DNA of 64,000 bases from Brachypterus glaber (GCA_958510825.1 OY294047.1:5580001-5644000), one strand, 5' to 3'; shown: positions 11,357-24,342, numbered from the stretch's first letter. The notes: a model not told the origin generated them from the letters alone. Translations and numbers: made by a program.

Positions 11357-12870
11357 CTAAAAAAATGTGTTATTCGATAAAAATATAGGGATAAATAACT
11401 GTTTTCACGGTTCGCCGTTTAGGCCAGGCACTGAATTCATAAAAGGGGGCTTTTGCTGCAAACGGTCAAGGAGAGTTCGAATTTGGTAGATTTGTACAGT
11501 TTGGTGTCCTCATTAATATTCCGAGTTTGGACTTTGACCTTGAGCGACCGCCGCTCGAGCCGCCATATTGGATAAATGGTACCGAAAACCAGTTTTTCGA
11601 GAATATATTCTCTCCAGCGCCACCTAGGTTAAAAATAGCTATTACGAAAATTATAGAGCATGAAATTTCCTGCAACTTTTGTAAAAAACATTTTTCAATC
11701 AGATGAGTAGTTCACGAGTTACAGCGGACTCAAGCTCAGAAAATTTCTACAATATATGTATTTACAGAAATTTCAAGAAAATACAGGGTGATCAGCAGCT
11801 GGCATGTCAAAATTTAAAAGGTGATTCTACATTCAAAAATATTAAAAAAAGTTCCTGTTGATCCGAAAATGAGCCCTAAGGGAGCTACGGGCCTTCGCAC
11901 CAAAGCACCAATAAAATTTTAATGGGTTTTATTAGGTTATTTTATTTTTGGTGTTAAATCGATATTTACATTATAACTAAACAACCTGTACAGGAAAACT
12001 GAGTAGTTTACAAATGATCTAGTACGGTAAACTGGTGCAGTAAACTGGAATAGTGCAGACAACCCGACAAGTGTGCACACGTGTGTGGCAAAAATCCAAA
12101 ACGTGTGTGGTGGGGTGTAATTCACCCCAAACCTAAAAATATCTATAGAAAGCTAATAAAAGCGATTTCTCCACCTGCATGTATAGAAACTTTTTTCTTA
12201 GTTATTGATATAGAATAACTCTATTTAATTTTTCGTCCTCGAACCGTGAAATTTACCTTCAAATTATTTTTTCTCGAAAACGGTTAATCCTACTGTATTA
12301 CAAAAATAGCACATTTTTTATGTATTTTGACCTGATGAATGATATTCCAAAAATAAAGATACAAAAAAGTTACATGATACATAATAGACCCGCCTTCTTT
12401 ATATTACCTTGAGAATAGAAATTCTTGAAAATGTCGTGTTATTCTCACGCTGAGAATAGTATACTTATTTAAAGTCTTAATAGACTGACTTTAAGTATAA
12501 ATTAACTAAAATCAAGATTAGGTACTTATAATTATACAAAAGCTTTTAAAAGTATTTATACTTCATTAAATAATAGCTTCTTTTTCGCTAATGAATTTAT
12601 TCACTTTTTAAGAGTGTATCTTCTTAAATATAAAACAATTCATTCTTTTTTTTAATACAAAATTACGTAAAGTGACAATAACTATTTTTGGAAAACAAGT
12701 ATATTGGCTTCAAATATTTCTTATATTCATGAAAAGAATATTATACATAGAAAAAGTGTAAAATTCAAAAAAGTATATGATTATTCTTAAATATACATTT
12801 GATTATTTTCCGTGTAGGGATGTTAAGGAGTAGGGATTTTAGGGAGTAGGGTTATTGCAGAGTAGTGATG
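11357..12870. other. No gene; decayed transposon sequence
   Basis: From about 11783 to 12360 the sequence is a diverged relative of the MITE at 19452-19977: TACAGGGTGATC, then GGTGATTCTA, GAGCCCTA, and later CGAAAACGGTTAA. At 12815-12870 a remnant of the GGAGTAGGGATGTTA subterminal repeat of the element at 51392-51932 directly abuts the next transposon. Confidence 0.6.
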
Positions 12871-12873
12871 TTA

Positions 12874-13858
12874 CGCCGCGTTCACACTTGAGCAGCAGTG
12901 TGGCGGCTGCACTACCCACTCCAGACTATAAACTGTTGCCGCAATACTACTGGCGGCATGCAGCCAATTTACACTGCAGTGTTTCTGCAACAGTTTTTTT
13001 TAAGGTTACGTTTGATTTAAAAATCAAAATTTGACGTTTTATTGAATAAATAAACAATTATTATATAGCAAGTCGGCGATTTCCTCAAAAATTTCATTTG
13101 CAAACTGTAACTTATTTATGGTGGCGAAAAAAAAATAAAAGTTGAATAAAACAAATACCACTGTTTATAAATAAACTATAAAAGAATAACAATTGTTATA
13201 AATCTACTATATAATTAGGTATATCGAATTATATCAATATTAACTTAATATAAACAATTTTAAAAACTAACCTAAAAACGGCGCAACAGAACTGCAGCAG
13301 TTTAATGCAATTCAACTTCAGCCGCTTGAAACAAGCAGCAGAGGGGAATTGGAAGTAGTAGGATTTGGATACTGGTTTCTGATTGGTTAAATAACTGCAC
13401 GGAAAAAAAATTATAGCTGGGAGCGCTATAACACACATACCAAGCAAATTATAATCGCTTATTATATAAATACAAGGCTTTCTCTTACAATTATGGCAGT
13501 CAGTGTAAAAATTTATATGAAATACTTTAATTGTTTAGTGAATAATAAAATATAACAAATAGTATGGCATTTATAGCTTAAATAGATTTAATTATTGTCC
13601 GTGCTAATAATTTTTATAATATAATAAAATTTCTGTAAATTTATAATAGTGCCTGTAATAAATATAATCGTGTCTGTAATATATATAATCGTTTCCAATT
13701 TATTTTTAACATTATTAGTTATTGTGTCCCTTATAATCTATAGCTTAAATCACTATAATTTGCCACTGTTACCAAATATCTTATAATGTATAGCGCAGAG
13801 TCCACTAATTTCTTTCCGTGTGTTGCCGCCACACTGCAGCTCGAGTGTGAACGCGGCG
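12874..13858. mobile_element. Harbinger-type non-autonomous element with another MITE nested in it
   Basis: Terminal repeats CGCCGCGTTCACACT are flanked by TTA on both sides (12871-12873, 13859-13861), the 3-bp duplication typical of PIF/Harbinger. Arms also share GCAGTGTGGCGGC. The 423-bp CACGGAAA element (13398-13820) sits inside, close to the right arm. No transposase. Confidence 0.8.
13398..13820. mobile_element. CACGGAAA MITE, copy 1
   Basis: The ends are CACGGAAAAAAAATTA and its inverse with one mismatch. Near-identical copies lie at 21915-22336 and 53891-54264, in the same orientation, which implies recent activity. Confidence 0.85.
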
Positions 13859-13881
13859 TTAGTCTGCCATTTTAATTGTAT

Positions 13882-14153
13882 CTAGCGTTCTTGGCGGTTT
13901 TCCTTTAATGGATCCTTTATATTATATACCGCACAAGGCAATTGTTCCAAATTACCCTTAAATGTGGGTCCATGATTGTGATTTCTGGTCGAAAGGACGA
14001 GATTATCATCATATGTTAAAATGGTTACTTTACATTTATATCTTTTTCTTTTACAAACCCAAAAAATTTTCTTACAGCAAGTATGAATAGTATATTCATA
14101 TTCATTTAAAACTAATATTTTATGCTTTATTCCAGGTTTGAAATATACCATTG
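13882..14153 (-). CDS. mod(mdg4): FLYWCH alternative 3' exon
   Basis: An ATTTTTAG acceptor, two bases, then MVYFKPGIKHKILVLNEYEY and 89 codons in all. The zinc-finger core is FWVCKRKRYKCK (W-x-C...C) and NHNH. The tail LKDPLKENRQER-like end is shared with the next two exons at 16.8 and 17.5 kb, so these three form one duplication subfamily. The acceptor lies about 30 bp from the end of the MITE at 14185. The ATG right after the acceptor is likely an internal Met, not a start. Confidence 0.85.
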
Positions 14154-14184
14154 CTAAAAATAAATTAATCGAAAATTAAATATA

Positions 14185-15558
14185 CAGTATGTCCTACAAG
14201 TTTTTCCACAGAGTATGTATCCGTTGTTATGTGATAGGTGGATCAAAAATAATCTTAAATGGGACCAAACGGACTATTAATTACCCTATAAAAACCTTTC
14301 CCCCGTGACTCACGCTCTTAGAACCAGACCACCCCAATTTTGTTTTTTTCTATAGTACCCCATTATTTTTTTGAATAAGGATGGACTATCATATAATTTT
14401 TTAAAGTTTTGTTTTTTAAGTTTATTTTATTTTACCAATAATAGGAAATAACGCATTCCTTTACCTTTTTTACAAAAACAACCAAGAAAATAATGAGTCA
14501 TTTAATTATTTCCTCCATTTCTTTTATTTCAGCAGACACTCGTTGTATTTTTAATACTGAATGTTATTTGTTAATACATATTTTTTATTTATATCGCCAC
14601 CATTGGTATTTAATACTTTACTTGTGATATTAAATACTGCAATATGTGTATTGTATACAAAATGTTGTCATACTAACATAAAAACCGTGCTGGTACATTT
14701 GATTCCCCACACAACAAGTGTTTATTAATACTAGCATGTTATAGTAAAAATTACTGTAACATTTGGTAAAGCATATCACACTACTTATAGTATGGTATAC
14801 TTTGAGTTGCTGTTAAGTTGTATTACTGATCTAGTTTAAAGTATGTTACAGTATTCAGAAAAATTAACAATCGGTGAATAATACCAAAATTTTGAATAGT
14901 AATAATATAAAGATTTCAACCACACACAATTACACACTGACAAAATAATCGATCCTTTTTTTACTTTTCTCTGTATTATTACTAATTAAAATTTTGATAT
15001 TATTTACCGATTCTTATTTTACTATATACTGTAACATACTTTAAACTAGATCAATAACACAACAACTACAACTTAAAGTATACCAAACTATAACTGTGAT
15101 ATAATTTACCAAATGTTACAGTATTAATAAACACATGTTGCGTGGGGATGCAAATGTACCAGCACGGTCTGTATGTTTGTATGACAACATTTTGTATACA
15201 ATACACACATTGCAGTATTTAATATCACAAGTAAAGTATTAAAGATCAATGGTGGCGATATAATTAAAAGATATATATTAACAAATAACATTTAGTATTA
15301 AAAATACAACGAAATATTATGAGTGAACTTGCCATCGAGGCAAGTATAAAGTAGTAGTATTGTATAAAAATATAAAGTATCACTCAAAAAATGGTGGGGT
15401 GCCATTGAAAAAACCAAATTGGGGAGGTCCTAGGGGACTAAGTTATAATAATTATAAGTATTTTTGGTCCCATTTAAGATTCTTTTTTGGTTATTTTTTT
15501 ATCTTATAAAGTAACGGAGATATAGGCTGTGTAAAACATTGTTATGTAGGACACCCTG
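14185..15558. mobile_element. TA-flanked MITE with long nested palindrome
   Basis: The ends are CAGTATGTCCTACA and TGTAGGACACCCTG, flanked by TA on both sides. Outer arms share the GGGACCAAA/TTTGGTCCC region. Inside, a second inverted repeat with arms of about 370 bp (roughly 14530-15310) pairs, for example, ACAAAATGTTGTCATAC with its inverse. It is most simply one element inserted in another. Confidence 0.75.
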
Positions 15559-15911
15559 TATCGCATTATATCTAAGTGCATTTTTCTAAACAAAAAAATA
15601 TGAAAAAATAACCGGAATTCGCAAAAATTAGAATTTTTAACGTTTTTTTTTACAATTTACAAATAGAAAAAATAAAAATTAAAAAAATATATATTGCCCT
15701 GTAAATTTCTAAATATCGTATCTCAATTGGGTTATAAAATGTCGAGAAACGTAAAAAAAGACATAAAAATGTTTTATTTTTTTCCACGGGGAAAGAAAAA
15801 CTTATTTGAATTGGTTTATCTAATTAGTAAATGACGGTCACGTGATCCTTTTTGCGAAACAACATCTCGTTAGATTTTTTAATCTTTCATATGGCAAGAG
15901 TATAATGACTT

Positions 15912-16687
15912 CCCAGGTAGCAAGGGATGTTATATTAGAAGAAATTAACATCACTTTTGGGTGTATTTTTAAACTAAATTATAACATCACATAATATTGA
16001 AAAATAACATGTATTTAACATCACATTTGCAACGTAATACGTGTGACGTGACAACCATGTTATTAAATAACAAATATTTAGCAACGCTGTGAATATATCG
16101 CATGTCACATATTAACGTGGCTTTCACGTGAATGTCATGTTATTTTGCTTCTCACCGACGTTCGAAGCAAAAAAATCGATATAAGATGATGTTGATAGAG
16201 TAAATTATTATAAGGAAATTGTATACACATTATACGATTTTCAATGGATAGGGGGCTGCCGGGCTTCTCAAGACCACGGACACGGATTAAAGGATATATT
16301 CTCCGCTTAATCTGCAATTTCGTATTTAGAATCTATCTGTTTCAATCTGTGATTGTTTCAATTACTGATTGATTTTAAATCCGATTTTTTTATAGGGTTA
16401 TAGCGTTTTTAATGGTTTTAATTTAGAAAAAGCTAATATCCTAAAATATTATTTAAATATTATAGTACCAGTAACGGCATCCATAAGATATTAGATATAA
16501 CAGGAATGTGGATTTATGATGTCACAAACACGTTATTTTCGGGATGTCATTGTGTGATGTTATTAGGGGCGGACTTAGGACATCCCCACCATGCTACATT
16601 CTTGTTAAATGAGACTACAATCTTAACATCACATGTCACATATTAACGTGACTTTCACGTGAATTTCATGTTATTTTGCTACCTGGG
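15912..16687. mobile_element. DNA transposon remnant with CCCAGGTAGCAA ends
   Basis: CCCAGGTAGCAA at the left is mirrored by TTGCTACCTGGG at the right. Inside, a 50-bp segment built on CATATTAACGTG and CTTTCACGTGAA occurs twice as a direct repeat (about 16100 and 16635). No transposase found. Confidence 0.65.
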
Positions 16688-16789
16688 TTATTTCTAAGAA
16701 GGTTTAAGAATAACAAAACATTTTTATTTTAGATTTTATCCAGGATTTTATTACAAAAAATATAATAAATAAAATTTTATAAAACGCAT

Positions 16790-17112
16790 CTACCCAGTTT
16801 CTTCGAAGATTAATGTATTTTTTTCGACTTTTGGTTTGAGATCACGTTCTTTGCGGTTCTCTGTCAACGGGTCTTTTAAATAATACAGCATACAAGGCAA
16901 GTCTTCCAGTTTACCCTTAAACGTAGCTTCGTGGTTGTGATTTCGAGTTGAAAGAACCAGATTATCATCATAAGTTAAAAGTGTTACTTTGCACTGGCTG
17001 CGTTTTTTTGAGCAAACCCAAAATGTTTTGTTACAGCAAGTATTAACAGTAAATTCGTAATTGTTTAGGATCAATATATTATACTTTTTTCCAGGTTTAA
17101 AATGTACCATTG
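16790..17112 (-). CDS. mod(mdg4): FLYWCH alternative 3' exon with extended tail
   Basis: 106 codons follow the ATTTTTAG acceptor and two bases. It opens MVHFKPGKKYNILILNNYEF; the finger core is TFWVCSKKRSQCK and RNHNHE. It is the closest relative of the broken exon at 17.5 kb and of that at 13.9 kb, but has a longer charged tail after the LKDP motif (ERDLKPKVEKN...). A poly(A) signal AATAAA on the minus strand lies about 45 bp past the stop (near 16745). Confidence 0.87.
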
Positions 17113-17540
17113 CTAAAAATTAAGAAATTCAAATTATAATACAAACATTACTTAGGATATGTATAAATAAAACTAAATGCGATGTATAGTTAAAATAAGA
17201 AATATGTTCTTAACGTTAAACATTCATAGATGTTAGATGTAACTTACATGTCAAAAGATGTCGCCCTTAAAATAAAAATTAACCTGTCTCCGCGTTTTTT
17301 TCGAAAAGTCATTTTTTCGATTTTATCCAAGGTTAACGTTTTCGTTGGATCACGGTATAATACTAATCTATAATAAAATTTAACATTTCATCAAAGCCAT
17401 TTGTACATACACCGTCCACTCAGGTCTACAGTACAATGATGTATCAATTAATTGAACTATTAATTATATATTTCAAACTTAATTTCTTATTATAAAAAAT
17501 ATTTAGTCTAACACTGTGTATTCTGTACTGTTTAATGTAT

Positions 17541-17879
17541 TCATGAAAAGTTTTTCTTTATACGCTTTTTTCCTGCTATGGTTTGTTGTTTTGGTTTCTT
17601 GTTTTGGTTGTTGTATGTACATTCTTGGCGGTGCTCTTTAAATGGGTCTTTTAAATTATATAGCATACAAGGTAAGTCATCCAGTTTACCATGAAACGAA
17701 GCTTCATGATTGTGACTTCTAGTTGAAAGAACCAGATTATTGTCATATGTTAGAAGTGTTACTTTGCATTGGTTACGTCTTTTTGAGCAAACCCTTCCTT
17801 CTAATGGTACTAATACAAAACTCATAATTATTTAGAATCAACATTTGATGCTTTATTCCAGGTTTAAAGTATACCAATT
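17541..17879 (-). pseudogene. mod(mdg4): FLYWCH alternative 3' exon broken by an ~8-bp deletion
   Basis: The exon starts normally at ATATTTTAG with LVYFKPGIKHQMLILNNYEF. Then, where its sister at 16.8 kb has TCCNKTFWVC, it reads an altered short stretch (around 17790-17805) that is about 8 bases shorter. The two halves are therefore in different frames and the first Cys pair and the Trp are lost. The second half (KRRNQCK, SHNHE, DLPCMLYNLKDP) is still well conserved in its own frame, so the damage is recent. A spliced product would not make a complete finger. Confidence 0.75.
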
Positions 17880-17987
17880 CTAAAATATATAAACAAATTA
17901 AAACAACTACCAGTTAATTAGATGAGCTAAAAAAAACTATTTCTTTAAACCAAATTATATTAACTCTAAGCAAATTTGAAGCAAAAC

Positions 17988-18742
17988 AGAGGAAAGACGC
18001 CTAATTTCGGACGGTTTCCCAATTTCGGATAGTAGTGTATCTAAGATATTATCTGCAGAGGTAAACAGAAACCTACTTTTAAGTGAAGCCAAATGTCAAA
18101 CTAAACCCGTCCTGCAATATGATAACGGTAGAGCAAATAGCAGTTTTGTGCTCAGTTGCATTAGCATGCTTGTTTATTTTATAAATAATCATTATAAAAG
18201 TATGTTTATGTCTTGGGTAAGTTAAGATACTGGTTAAGTTGATCCACTAGTCATAATTAAGCAATTTGAAAACATTTTACAAATTTCTAATCTAAAAAGC
18301 AAAAAGTTGCCTTATTTCGGATAGTGTATTTTTATGCATTTGATTCCCAATTTCGGATATCCGAAAACTAATTATTATTCAGGATAACCAACTACGAATT
18401 ATTATTATTATTATTATTATAATGATACAACAAACTAAGATACACAATTCTGATAAAGAGAAAATTGCTTAAGATACTAAGATATCCGAAATTAAGAATC
18501 TAAAATTATGGCTACTATAGTTTGTCCGAAATTAGGAATCCTTTTTCAAATGCACAAACACGCGCAAAGGTTTTTTAACCGAGTTTTTTGGAAAAAAACT
18601 GTAATAAAAATGTTTTTATAATAAATCATGATTCGTTATAATAAATTGTACGTTATTATATAAAAAAATATCAAAAAGTAATACCGCCTATTAAATATTG
18701 GATAAATTGTAAATGGTATCCGAAATTAGGCGACTTTCCTCT
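17988..18742. mobile_element. Complete MITE of the AGAGGAAAGACGCC family
   Basis: The ends AGAGGAAAGACGCCTAATTT and AAATTAGGCGACTTTCCTCT are inverted repeats. This is the reference copy of the family also seen at 7648-8860 and 28884-29310. The interior has no coding frame. Confidence 0.8.
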
Positions 18743-19451
18743 AACCATTTGTAAAGGGTTTTTATTTTCTTTTTGTTTAAGGTGCCTAATACGACTTTAT
18801 CTAAAGTACCAACATACATAAGTTACAAAAATAGTTATCCTTTGATTTATTTATACAAGAAAATTTAGTGCTACGCTTCAAACAGAGTAGGTCAAAATTA
18901 TTTTCATTTGCAAATGCAAATAAGCCACTCCAAAAAATCGGCAGCGCTTATTTTATTTACAACTGATTACCCCGCCCCGCCAAGATATTCGTATAATATT
19001 CATATAACCCCCTGGGTTAGTAGGCATTGCAACTAACTACCTAAAACAGGGTTAAAGATGCAACAGGCGCCGGAACTACCCACTTAGATGAGTCTTTCAG
19101 GCAATAATGCCATACGCTAAATAAAATAACCCTGCTGGGTTTGTATTAAGGTTTTTTTCTTTTTATAAAAAAACATGTATCACAAATAATAGTATTTATC
19201 ATATAAAATATAACAAAAAAAAACTTAAAAGGAAGTAGGTACATGGAAATATAAAACTGACAGACGGAGGTACATGAAAATGCAAAATTAAAATTTTAGA
19301 TAGTTTATCAAGTGTAGTTACGTATTACTTAAAACTATTAAACTACTTCTTGTATTTAAAGGATTTTACGAAAATATTTAATCGTGCCAAATTTTAGATT
19401 CCTTACTTTAGCCTAATTAGCTAAAAAATTCACTACAGGATTTCACCTATA
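18743..19451. other. No gene seen
   Basis: AT-rich sequence with a short GC-richer patch at about 18960-19130. I see no exon or repeat structure. Confidence 0.45.
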
Positions 19452-19977
19452 CAGGCTGATTCAGAAATAAGGTACAACATTTTAAGTGGTGATTCTAGGT
19501 CCAAAAATATGAAAAAAAAATCCTACAAACGACCCTTCTAAGGGTACATCAGAAAAGTAGTTTTTATTTAATATATTTGGAACTCCATGTACTACAGTAA
19601 GGAGTTTTTTCACATGGATTAACATTGATAAAGGCTATCCTTTTATGTAATTTTTATTTGGTAATTCTAACCAGGGACGTGCGAAATGGGGGACAATGTC
19701 ACTTTTTTGCACCAATATTTTTTATCTGTAGATTTTTTGACATTTTATCAATAAAATATTATTCTATAATTAAAAATACATGAAAAACGTACCACAGGGC
19801 CAACCGTTTTCGAGAAAATTGCAATTAAAGAGGCAATTTCACATGCTGATCATCAAAAAGAGCCGGAAAAGAGCCCTAGGGCTCATTTCCGAACCAACTT
19901 TTATAGAAACTTTTTTTCATATTTTTGGATCTAGAATCACCCCTTAAATCTTTATACCTTATTTCTGGATCACCCTG
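19452..19977. mobile_element. TA-flanked MITE, ACAGG...GATTCAGAAATAAGG ends
   Basis: Outer arms CAGGCTGATTCAGAAATAAG and their inverse agree over about 75 bp and are flanked by TA. The single-ended relative lies at 11783-12360. Confidence 0.78.
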
Positions 19978-20185
19978 TATATATATATATAGATATACAG
20001 AGAAAGTTAGTTAAATAAAAGCATGTTATAAAAAATACAAGTTTGGTAACTGATTCTATTTAGATTTGTTGTATTAAATTTAAACAACATATAATTATTT
20101 GATTTAGTACTGAGTGCGACTCTGTGGCGCACAAAAACGTCATCAGTGCATTTTCGCGGATCCTAGTTATTATATACAATAAGAA

Positions 20186-20448
20186 TTAAGTGCTAGTGGA
20201 TATCTGTGTTATATGCAAAGTTTTAAATGGTAAGGATGGTATCGATTCCATATAAGTTTCTCCATGATTGTGTAACATATTTACGAACTCCAGCTTTGTC
20301 CCAGAAGTTATCAGTTCAGCAGGACATTCATTTTTTATGCAAGACCAACGAACCATTTTGGAATCCTTACAATTAATTGTATATTCGAAAGCGTCAATAA
20401 TCATTACAGGAAAGCTTGACGTACCACTAGGTCGAAATCGCACAAGAA
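20186..20448 (-). CDS. mod(mdg4): Divergent FLYWCH alternative 3' exon
   Basis: A TTTTTTAG acceptor, two bases, then 86 codons starting LVRFRPSGTSSFPVMIIDAF. The core reads VRWSCIKNECP and LHNHGE, so the W-x-C, Cys and His-x-His ligands are kept while the surrounding residues have drifted more than in any other intact copy. It lacks the KCK/CKS-type basic stretch after the second Cys. Probably an old member of the array with its own binding specificity. Confidence 0.8.
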
Positions 20449-20593
20449 CTAAAAAATTTAAAACAACAAATAATTAAATAATTTACAAATATATTTTTTG
20501 TTTTTATTAAAAAAAAAACTACATTGAAATTTTTACTACTAAATACAATGCATTACTAGATCTTATAATATAATAGTAATAATAATGATTATT

Positions 20594-21730
20594 AGGGGAA
20601 AGTGGGGTAACGGTGCGTAGTGGGTAACCGTGGTAAAAGTTGTACACAATATTTGAATATGCCTGAATTGATTTTTGTTGTTATTATTTTGCACGTGTAC
20701 GAAATAGGACGGTAAGTGCATAATTCTTGACCGATTATTCTAAAATAAATATATTCCTGAAGGATATATAGCATTTATCCATGCAATTTTGTTAAATTTA
20801 CTTAAATAGTTTTTGTTATGTCAAGTGATTTATTTTTAAGTTAGTGATGGGGTAATGATGCGCGTTCCCCATCATTTAATTAAATGGTAATAAAATTAAA
20901 TAAATATCAAGTTTTACAGTTAAAACCCTTTTATTAATTACATGTTATGTATAAATAAAAAGTAGAAAACAAGTTATTTACAAAAAATCTAAAAAATCAA
21001 TTTTTTAAATAAAGGTTTTAAAACGTTCTTTAAACGATAAAAATCTTCAACACCTTTCTTTTAAAATTCTAGTTTTTAAAAACCTGTGTAAATATCTTGT
21101 GTTTAATAAATATTTTTGACTTTTTTGATCTTTTGTGCATAATTCCCCAACAGGTGCGCACCATTGCCCGATGGTGCGCACCATTGCCCGAATTGCACTT
21201 TTAAACTTTTACATTTTTTTGTGATTATGGTAAAAGCTACCCAACTTTTAATGATACTTGTTGATGCACTCTAAATTTGTCCGTCAATCTTACAGTAATA
21301 ATTAAAGCAAATTTATAATGTCAGAATGTGAATTTACAATATTTATTAAATTAACCTCAATATTACTGGGTTTAGTAAAATCTCAGCTCTTTTCCTGTCG
21401 GTACAATAATTTTGCATTAAAATTCACGCATGTGGTCCAAAAACCCAGAACTTTTACAGACAGTCCCGAAAATTACCATAATAATAGCAGTAAAATATCA
21501 AAATAAAAATTCACATTTTTACAGATAACTGTGAATTTACAGTACTGATTTTAATTTACCACTTTCTTTGATGGCAACATGTGACCCACTTTATTTGCTG
21601 TAAAATTACCATATTTGCATTTACAGTGTAGTCCATTAAGTAAGGCTTCTTTTGCCACTTATCAAATTTCTGTAACATTCATAAGGTGTCAAGTTTTTCT
21701 TAGGTGGGCACCATTGCCCCACTTTTCCCT
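20594..21730. mobile_element. Non-autonomous element with GGGGAAAGTGGGG ends
   Basis: The left end GGGGAAAGTGGGGTAACGG is mirrored by CCCCACTTTTCCC. Internally GGTGCGCACCATTGCCCGA is present twice in tandem (about 21150-21190). No transposase. The flanks resemble each other (GATTATTA and TACTATTA) but do not match exactly. Confidence 0.7.
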
Positions 21731-21914
21731 ACTATTATTTTAATAAACTCAATAATAAAAAATATTGTAAAATAATTTTAAAACGTAAATACGTGACGAT
21801 CTTAATTAGGTTAAAACAAACAACTAAAATAAAAAAAAAAAACTAAAAAAACTAAAATAACTTAAGTAAAAATATAATCAATTATAATTTCATATCAGTA
21901 TTGTAGTTTAACTA

Positions 21915-22336
21915 CACGGAAAAAAAATATAGCTAGGAGCGCTATAACACACATACCAAGCAAATTATAATCGCTTATTATATAAATACAAGGCTTTCTC
22001 TTATAATTATGGCAGTCAGTGTAAAAATTTATATGAAATACTTTAATTGTTTAGTGAATAATAAAATATAACAAATAGTATGGCATTTATAGCTTAAATA
22101 GATTTAATTATTGTCCGTGCTAATAATTTTTATAATATAATAAAATTTCTGTAAATTTATAATAGTGCCTGTAATAAATATAATCGTGTCTGTAATATAT
22201 ATAATCGTTTCCAATTTATTTTTAACATTATTAGTTATTGTGTCCCTTATAATCTATAGCTTAAATCACTATAATTTGCCACTGTTACCAAATATCTTAT
22301 AATGTATAGCGCAGAGCCCACTAATTTCTTTCCGTG
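21915..22336. mobile_element. CACGGAAA MITE, copy 2
   Basis: Almost the same sequence and length as the copy at 13398-13820, with only a few substitutions seen by eye. Confidence 0.85.
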
Positions 22337-22438
22337 TATATTAAATTATATTGTATACTAATACAATAATTTAAAATCATCAATCAATCAAAACAAATTT
22401 TTTTTATTCTTGTGTTTAAAAATAAGTTATATTAAAAT

Positions 22439-22689
22439 TTATGTATATTTCACGCTTAATAATTGAGAAGGTAAATTTGTTAAATCTCCACGAAAAGTTG
22501 CAGGATGATTGTGCTCAGTGTTAGTTAATACGAGGCTTTTTCCAACCGAGACAACCCTTGCTTTGCATTTATTATGTTTTTTCTTACAAGCCCAATGTGT
22601 TTTCCCCAAAGTTTTACTCACGACTTTATATTCATAGCTATGTAACACAAGTATTGGATATTTAGTTCCTGGGGTGAAATGTACAATTT
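22439..22689 (-). CDS. mod(mdg4): FLYWCH alternative 3' exon
   Basis: The acceptor TTTTTCAG is one of the few with C before AG. 82 codons follow, starting IVHFTPGTKYPILVLHSYEY. The core is THWACKKKHNKCK and EHNHPA, followed by FRGDLTNLPSQLL. A minus-strand AATAAA lies about 30 bp past the stop (near 22405), so this exon has its own 3' end. It is not obviously paired with any neighbour. Confidence 0.85.
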
Positions 22690-24187
22690 CTGAAAAAGAA
22701 AAATAAAAATAAACCTATGCGTTTTCTTTATTCATATTTTAGTGTCTAAAAGTCTAAAAAAATTGTTTTTAGACTCAAAATTATTTACAACGAAGAAAAT
22801 AAATAAAATATGTATATCTAAAACAGTGAATTATCCTTTTTTATTAGCTACTATTCAAATATCGCAGTTAGATAAAATGTTAGATACACACACTCATGTT
22901 GTAAAATCAAAAGAAATTATTTTAATTTAAAAAAATTTCCTTTTAAAACATTAAAAGTAAAAACTTTACGTTTTAGTTATAAATAATATTTATTTAAAAA
23001 AATAATTTTTAAACCAAAACGTTTTTCACTTTAAAGTAAAAGCATTGTCCCTTACTTTCTTATTTTAATGTTTTCTTAATAAAATTATAATATTTCCCTT
23101 TATATTGTTGAAAAATATCAATATATTAAAAAAAATATTTTTAAAATAAGCATTTTTTGTATTCAAATTATTTCTATTTTACAAATTATTTAAGGAAACA
23201 TTTTTTCAAATTACAATAAATATTTTTATTTTTACAATGGCTTATAAAATTAAAATATCTTTCGGAATTAACAAAAAACACTCTCGGAGCAAAAACATAT
23301 TGGTTTTCTTTTAAATCATATGAGATTTGTTTGATTTCGCAACGATTTTTCTCTGAGTGCACTTATGAAGGAAAATAATTAACTATTCACAGCGCCTGCG
23401 CTAGAATAGTATTATACGGTAGTTTCGAATTTCCCAAAATTTTTAAAAATCCTCATAGACAACGAATTCTTGGATAAAAATTTGTTTCATGCAAAAATAA
23501 GAAACTTTTTTTGTCAGTCTCTACGTTTCTCTCACGATTTTGTGTAGACGATAACTCAAGAATGAATAATCCGATCGACTCGAAATTTTTAGGAAAAATC
23601 AAGTTATATGAGGGAACGATCCATATTGTTTTGGAAAGTAATTCTCCCAAAAACAAAAAAAGTTATGGGGGGTTAAACTTTTTTAAAAAAATTAAAAAAA
23701 CTATCATGTTAAAATTATTCTTTTCAAACATTTTTCATAAAAAAAAATTAAACATTTTTTAAAGTTTTGTTTTGAACTATTTTTTTTTTCAAAAACTTTT
23801 TCCAAAAAAAGATCCTATTTAAAACAAAATCCCAACAACGGTTGGGAAGTGACAATCAGCTGTCAGAAAAGTAATAAACGTCAAACACATAACATCAAAA
23901 TGACAAACTAATTTTAAGATAATTTTTGCCTTTTTTTGGACACACCTCAACGCAAACCATTTCAGTACACATCGAGTGATTTTTACTCGGCTGCGCCTTG
24001 TAAAAAAGAGCACTCTCGTGCACTAAAAACTAGGTTCGCGTACTCGGTGCGTAATATACTATTAAAAAATAAATAGTTCGAATTTTTACATTTCAAATGT
24101 TTTTCAAAAAAATTTAAAATTCCTTCTTCCAGTGTGAGCCTCCTTTATTTATTTATTTATTTTTTCGTAACCGGTTAACCATTCCAA
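22690..24187. other. No gene; AT-rich, one repeat patch
   Basis: Very AT-rich. At about 23490-23670 the sequence (ACGATAACTCAAGAATGAAT and following) is related, in inverted orientation, to 35190-35330. Both look like parts of the same non-coding repeat. I see no exon. Confidence 0.55.
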
Positions 24188-24342
24188 AAATAACTATACC
24201 GTGCGATTATAAAGTGCCGAACACATTTTAATGCAAAACTGGCATTAGCGATGAGTAAAATGCGAGAAAGCTGTGTGCGTTTTACTGGCCGCCGAGCTGT
24301 TGTACTTAGCAATCATATAGGCTTGTCGCGCACAACTCTAAC
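24188..24342. repeat. Dispersed repeat interrupted by the assembly gap
   Basis: About 155 bp starting TACCGTGCGATTATAAAGTG recur with roughly ten differences at 41377-41525. The continuation is hidden by the gap. Confidence 0.75.
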
